43,957 nt of DNA, taken from a virus. Positions 41,113-43,957 of the stretch are shown piece after piece (positions within the stretch are counted from its first letter, which is position 1; every line of letters begins with the position of its first letter). Under the pieces are notes generated by a model. That model saw nothing but the letters and a program-made list of their open reading frames with translations, was not told the DNA's origin and searched no databases. Made by a program: the position numbers and the translations under genes. The stretch lies in the IMG/VR virus record IMGVR_UViG_3300032214_000779, positions 1 to 43,957 of that record. One strand, 5' to 3'.

Positions 41113-41552
41113 TGGAAAAGCAGGAAGACTACAAGCAAATGTTTGATAGGGAGAGAGAAGAGTGGAAAGAAAAAATCCAGGTTGTCGCTCTCAATCTAAA
41201 GGATATAAAAACTGTAGCTAAAGCTCAGGTTGACCTGTTCGGCTACAGACAGACTTTGCTGGAATATAGTTTCAAATTAGCAGGAATAGTATCAAAGCTT
41301 AATGCTAAATACCGAGCAGATAAATCTATTAAGCTAAGAGAATACTCGGAAAAGACAGATGTCAGATATGGCGCTAATGAGAAAACTGTTTTAATCGATG
41401 GCGATTTAACGTCGATTGTTGAAAAGGTTGAGCTTGTTGAAGGGCATAGAAAATTCATGGATCAAACCGTGCAGACTGTGGACCACATGCTATACGGGAT
41501 AAAAAGTCGGATTTCTTTAGAAGAATATCTTAGAGGAACAACAGTTAAATAA
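41112..41552 (+). CDS. UvsY-like recombination mediator
   Basis: A 146-aa helical, charged protein the size of T4 UvsY (137 aa). Like UvsY it has a long first helical region (EYSFKLAGIVSKLNAKYRAD), a basic Tyr/Glu-containing middle (KSIKLREYSEKTDVRYGANE), a short VLIDGD segment, and a final helix ending in IKSRISLEEYLRG, which resembles UvsY's 'aIKsRgf-IkhI-d-R' end. UvsY loads the UvsX recombinase onto gp32-coated single strands. Synteny supports the call: uvsW follows by 2 bases (uvsY and uvsW are also near neighbours in T4), and a gp32-like gene lies upstream. The sequence similarity is weak. Translation starts in the TAATG overlap with the preceding gene. Confidence 0.6.
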   Translation: MEKQEDYKQMFDREREEWKEKIQVVALNLKDIKTVAKAQVDLFGYRQTLLEYSFKLAGIVSKLNAKYRADKSIKLREYSEKTDVRYGANEKTVLIDGDLTSIVEKVELVEGHRKFMDQTVQTVDHMLYGIKSRISLEEYLRGTTVK

Positions 41553-41554
41553 TT

Positions 41555-43078
41555 ATGCTTAAATTCATAGTATCGGACGATCACCAATGGCTTGTCTTAA
41601 CTCAGTCGCCAGACGAGGTGGAAAAAAAGCAGATTGAGATCTCGCTTACTAAGAAAATACACAACCATTTCTTCCACCCGTTAGTAAAGAAAAAAATATG
41701 GGATGGAAATGTTTGTTTCGTAGAGAAGAAAGGACCATTTTGGAGAATCCCCATAGGTCTCTGGAGAGAAGTGATGCAGATTGGCGAGGAGTACAAGATC
41801 GAGATAGTGATTGATGGTTTAGAAAAGGTGATAAACCGAGATTTAACCCTTGAGAAATTTACCGAATGGGTTGACTCTTTTTTTGAGGATGCTAAGTTTA
41901 AGCCGAGAGACTATCAGATAGAGACTGCTTGGAAATTAATTAAATACCGATATTCAGTATCTGAAGTTGCCACGTCATCAGGTAAGACACTCATATCCTT
42001 TATGATATTTGCTTATCTTAAAAGCCACGGGCTCATTAGGAAGTACATGATGATTGCTCCTAATACAAACCTTGTCATTCAGGGAAGTGAGGATTTTGAT
42101 GACTATGGCCTACATAAATTGGGTGTTAAAATCCAACAGATTGGAGCGGGTAATAAGCTAAGACCTGGTTGCGATCTGATTATAGGTACATTCCAATCTC
42201 TAGTTAAGCAAGAAGCTGAATTCTTTGATGAGGTCGACTGTGTGTTTGTTGACGAAGCTCATCATAGTAATGCGATCTCTATTAAAAAGATTCTAGCAAA
42301 GTGCATGAATTCTAAATGGAGATATGGATTAACTGGAACTCTTACAAAGAGAGGCACAGCAGACTATCTAACAATACAGCAGTTCTTAGGTCCGCTCGTT
42401 GTTGAGATCCCACCTAGTTTCCTATTCGAGAATAATTACGCTACCCCGATATCCATAAAGGTTGTTATTTTGGATTGGTTAGACCCCGAGTATAAGGACA
42501 AATTAGCTGATCTGAAAGCGAATCACGGTAACGTGGAGGGTGCAGAGATTTATAACATAGAAAGAAGAATGGTGGTTGAGTCTAAAAAGAGACTTAACTA
42601 CATAGTGGATTTTATTTCCAAAACATCTAAGAACTCACTGGTCTTGTTTCAATCTGTTAAAGATGAATACGGGAAGCAGATCTGGAACCTATTAAGGGAA
42701 AAGAATAATGACAAAGAGGTTTTCTATGTTGATGGCGACACGGATGAAAATCTGAGGGAAGAGTACAAGTCAAGAATGAATTTCGGTGAGAATCGAATAT
42801 TGATAGCAACGTATGGTACATTTGCAACCGGTATTTCCATAAACAACCTTCATAACATATTTTTGGTTGAATCCTACAAAAGTGAGGTTCTGATCAAGCA
42901 AAGTCTAGGTAGGGGAATGAGAAAAATGGAGGGTAAAGAAAAAGTTAATGTGATAGATTTTGTTGACGATTTCAGTAGTGCCAAGTATCAGAATTATCTA
43001 ATGAAGCACAGCTTAGCTAGAATAGAAATCTATAAAAGGGAGGGTTTCTTGTATAAGATATTCAAAGTCAATCTTTAA
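41555..43078 (+). CDS. uvsW: UvsW-like SF2 DNA helicase
   Basis: This 507-aa protein matches T4 UvsW (about 500 aa). A small N-terminal domain (KKIHNHFFHPLVKKKIWDG, residues about 30-48) precedes a complete SF2 helicase core. The Q-like element is PRDYQIETAW. The motifs are: I, TSSGKT (140-145); II, DEAH (233-236); III, LTGTL (about 259-263); IV, LVLFQSV; V, ATYGTFATGISI; VI, QSLGRGMRKM (about 449-458). UvsW unwinds branched DNA and R-loops, shutting off origin-type replication in favour of recombination-dependent replication in T4. All key residues are present. The gene follows the UvsY-like gene by 2 bases. The start MLKFIVSDDHQWL fits the family N-terminus. Confidence 0.88.
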   Translation: MLKFIVSDDHQWLVLTQSPDEVEKKQIEISLTKKIHNHFFHPLVKKKIWDGNVCFVEKKGPFWRIPIGLWREVMQIGEEYKIEIVIDGLEKVINRDLTLEKFTEWVDSFFEDAKFKPRDYQIETAWKLIKYRYSVSEVATSSGKTLISFMIFAYLKSHGLIRKYMMIAPNTNLVIQGSEDFDDYGLHKLGVKIQQIGAGNKLRPGCDLIIGTFQSLVKQEAEFFDEVDCVFVDEAHHSNAISIKKILAKCMNSKWRYGLTGTLTKRGTADYLTIQQFLGPLVVEIPPSFLFENNYATPISIKVVILDWLDPEYKDKLADLKANHGNVEGAEIYNIERRMVVESKKRLNYIVDFISKTSKNSLVLFQSVKDEYGKQIWNLLREKNNDKEVFYVDGDTDENLREEYKSRMNFGENRILIATYGTFATGISINNLHNIFLVESYKSEVLIKQSLGRGMRKMEGKEKVNVIDFVDDFSSAKYQNYLMKHSLARIEIYKREGFLYKIFKVNL

Positions 43079-43089
43079 CCTTAATTTTT

Positions 43090-43104
43090 GATATATAGAA
43101 TAAA
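43090..43104 (+). promoter_or_regulatory. Promoter-like motif GATATATAGAATAAA
   Basis: A GATATATA core 25 bases before the ATG at 43115, spaced like the copies at 2332, 16042 and 37634. It would separate the capsid-targeted genes from the replication genes and argues against the TTG start at 43088, which lies inside the motif region. Confidence 0.38.
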
Positions 43105-43114
43105 AAATTGGGAT

Positions 43115-43660
43115 ATGAAGGTTCAAAGATTTGAAGAATTTATCAACGAGAGAAATGATTATGGTTATAATGACCAAGGCTATGGACCTCTAAAAGGTAA
43201 ATTGTCTGCTTTTAAAAAGAGAGAAAGATCATCCGATATAGGTTCTTGGCTTGAATCTGTAAAAGGAAGAGTGAAGGACGAAATGCAGAATAGAGACTAT
43301 AAATCAGGTTCCCAAAGATTAGGCGATCCTCTAAAAGTTCTTGGGTCTATCTCTGGGTTTCTATTGAATATAGGAGCTGGCGTTGCTGATGCATTATTTG
43401 GCAAATACGAGAAAGGCGAGGATTATAAAAAAATGAGCAAGGAAGAGATTGATAGATGGGAGAGAGAAAATTTTGCAGGCGATAAGAGAATAACAGATAA
43501 GGATGCAGCAGATTTCTATATGTCTGGTGTGATGAGAGGCAAGAAGATGTTTGGTGATAATTTTGATCCAGACGATCCCAAGACAGAGCAGGAGAAGAAA
43601 TACTCTCAGGATCTATATGATGCAACTACCAGATATTACAATAGATTGAAAAAAAGATAA
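43115..43660 (+). CDS. Probable internal head protein with capsid-targeting-like N-terminus, 181 aa
   Basis: The family is not recognised. The preferred start is ATG at 43115, giving MKVQRFEEFINERNDYGYN. A TTG start at 43088 would add nine residues and overlap a promoter-like motif. The first twelve residues resemble T4 capsid-targeting sequences (M-K-x-x-x-E-F-I-x-E), which direct internal proteins into the prohead and are cut after an I/L-x-E site; here I-N-E occupies that place. Residues about 68-89 (GDPLKVLGSISGFLLNIGAGVADALFG) form a Gly/Ala/Leu-rich hydrophobic stretch that could insert in a membrane or pack in a core. The remainder is charged and helical (KMSKEEIDRWERENF). The ending overlaps the next ATG by one base (TAATG). 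Packaging into the head is inference. Confidence 0.55.
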   Translation: MKVQRFEEFINERNDYGYNDQGYGPLKGKLSAFKKRERSSDIGSWLESVKGRVKDEMQNRDYKSGSQRLGDPLKVLGSISGFLLNIGAGVADALFGKYEKGEDYKKMSKEEIDRWERENFAGDKRITDKDAADFYMSGVMRGKKMFGDNFDPDDPKTEQEKKYSQDLYDATTRYYNRLKKR

Positions 43661-43957
43661 TGGGAAGGATAAAAAAATTCAGAGAATTCAAACCTGTTAT
43701 GGAAGGTGGAAAGGCCATTAAGGACTCTAGGCCCATAAGACAAGACGAGGCTCAGAAAACTTTGGAAAACATAAAAGAAGTTCTTTTGCCTCTTTTGGAT
43801 TTGGATTCCTATAAGGAGGGAAAGGATTATATCATCATTGGATCTCTGGGTAAGAAGAAAACGATGGAGGAGACTTCCGGTGATATAGATCTTGGATTTG
43901 ATGGTGAATATTTTTCAACTAAGAACGGGATCCCATTTAAACAGTGTTCTAGCCGAC
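43660..43957 (+). CDS. Nucleotidyltransferase-family protein, N-terminal part (truncated by window edge)
   Basis: The first 99 residues of a longer gene are visible. IIIGSLGKKK (58-67) followed by SGDIDLGFD (73-81) is the hallmark of the nucleotidyltransferase superfamily: the G-S helix turn and the metal-binding D-x-D (D75, D77). Such enzymes transfer nucleotides to RNA, protein or small molecules; the target cannot be read here. The N-terminus MGRIKKFREFKPVMEGGKAI has an F-x-E-F segment and a possible cleavage-like V-M-E/G-G, resembling the capsid-targeting-like start of the preceding gene. ATG overlaps the upstream TAA by one base. The C-terminal substrate domain lies outside the window. 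Confidence 0.7.
   Translation, partial: MGRIKKFREFKPVMEGGKAIKDSRPIRQDEAQKTLENIKEVLLPLLDLDSYKEGKDYIIIGSLGKKKTMEETSGDIDLGFDGEYFSTKNGIPFKQCSSR

Noticed and set aside
43088-43114. TTG start for the 43115 gene
   Set aside because: It overlaps the GATATATA motif, and the added residues are A/T-driven; the ATG start gives a capsid-targeting-like N-terminus.
1-43957. tRNA genes, CRISPR arrays, insertion sequences, integrase or attachment sites
   Set aside because: I saw no cloverleaf-like sequence, regularly spaced direct repeats, transposase or integrase motifs on reading both strands; absence by eye is not proof.

Overview
The window looks like part of a large tailed bacteriophage with a contractile tail (T4-like myovirus organisation). 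Every convincing gene is on the + strand and gaps are short; the longest is 149 bases. Recognisable T4-type proteins are a gp25-like and a gp6-like baseplate wedge protein, a gp32-like single-stranded-DNA-binding protein, a gp61-like primase, a UvsY-like mediator and a UvsW-like helicase, plus PhoH and a RuvC-like nuclease. Most starts sit behind A/T-rich sequence with little or no Shine-Dalgarno motif. The virion proteins carry YCF48/BNR and regulator-type propeller repeats, and one membrane protein has a C-terminal style I associate with Bacteroidetes phages. Together these suggest a Bacteroidota host. That is inference, because no host gene is present.

Layout. 1-2292: the end of an unknown gene, an amidoligase-like protein with a beta-helical tail, and a probable neck/connector structural protein. 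2353-15277: the baseplate block, with gp25-like, gp6-like, a small unknown, and two giant proteins (1720 and 1688 aa) that combine propeller repeats with PKD-like domains. 15332-16012: PhoH. 16075-33520: a 17-kb array of virion, fibre and adhesin genes, comprising a 307-aa fibre, 733-, 1199- and 1834-aa structural proteins, and three paralogous collagen-stalk fibres interrupted by a 169-aa protein. 33554-37635: a coiled-coil protein, a single-pass membrane protein, two unknown structural proteins and a tail-tube-like protein. 37661-43078: DNA metabolism, with a small protein, the RuvC-like nuclease, the SSB with a structured leader and a strong terminator, primase, a small acidic/basic protein, UvsY-like and UvsW. 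43115-43957: two genes whose N-termini resemble T4 capsid-targeting sequences, the second a truncated nucleotidyltransferase.

How the genes fit together. The gp25/gp6 proteins and the giant proteins would form the baseplate periphery. The collagen-like proteins and the 307-aa protein share an N-terminal anchor motif, so they probably plug into a common site and present different receptor-binding ends. The replication block supplies SSB, primase, recombination mediator, branch-migrating helicase and resolvase for T4-style recombination-dependent replication. A recurring GATATATA-type element before several transcription-unit heads may be the phage late promoter. The most interesting candidates are the shared fibre-anchor module, the propeller-bearing baseplate giants, the two-state/pseudoknot-like leader of the gp32-like gene, and the predicted internal head proteins at the right end.
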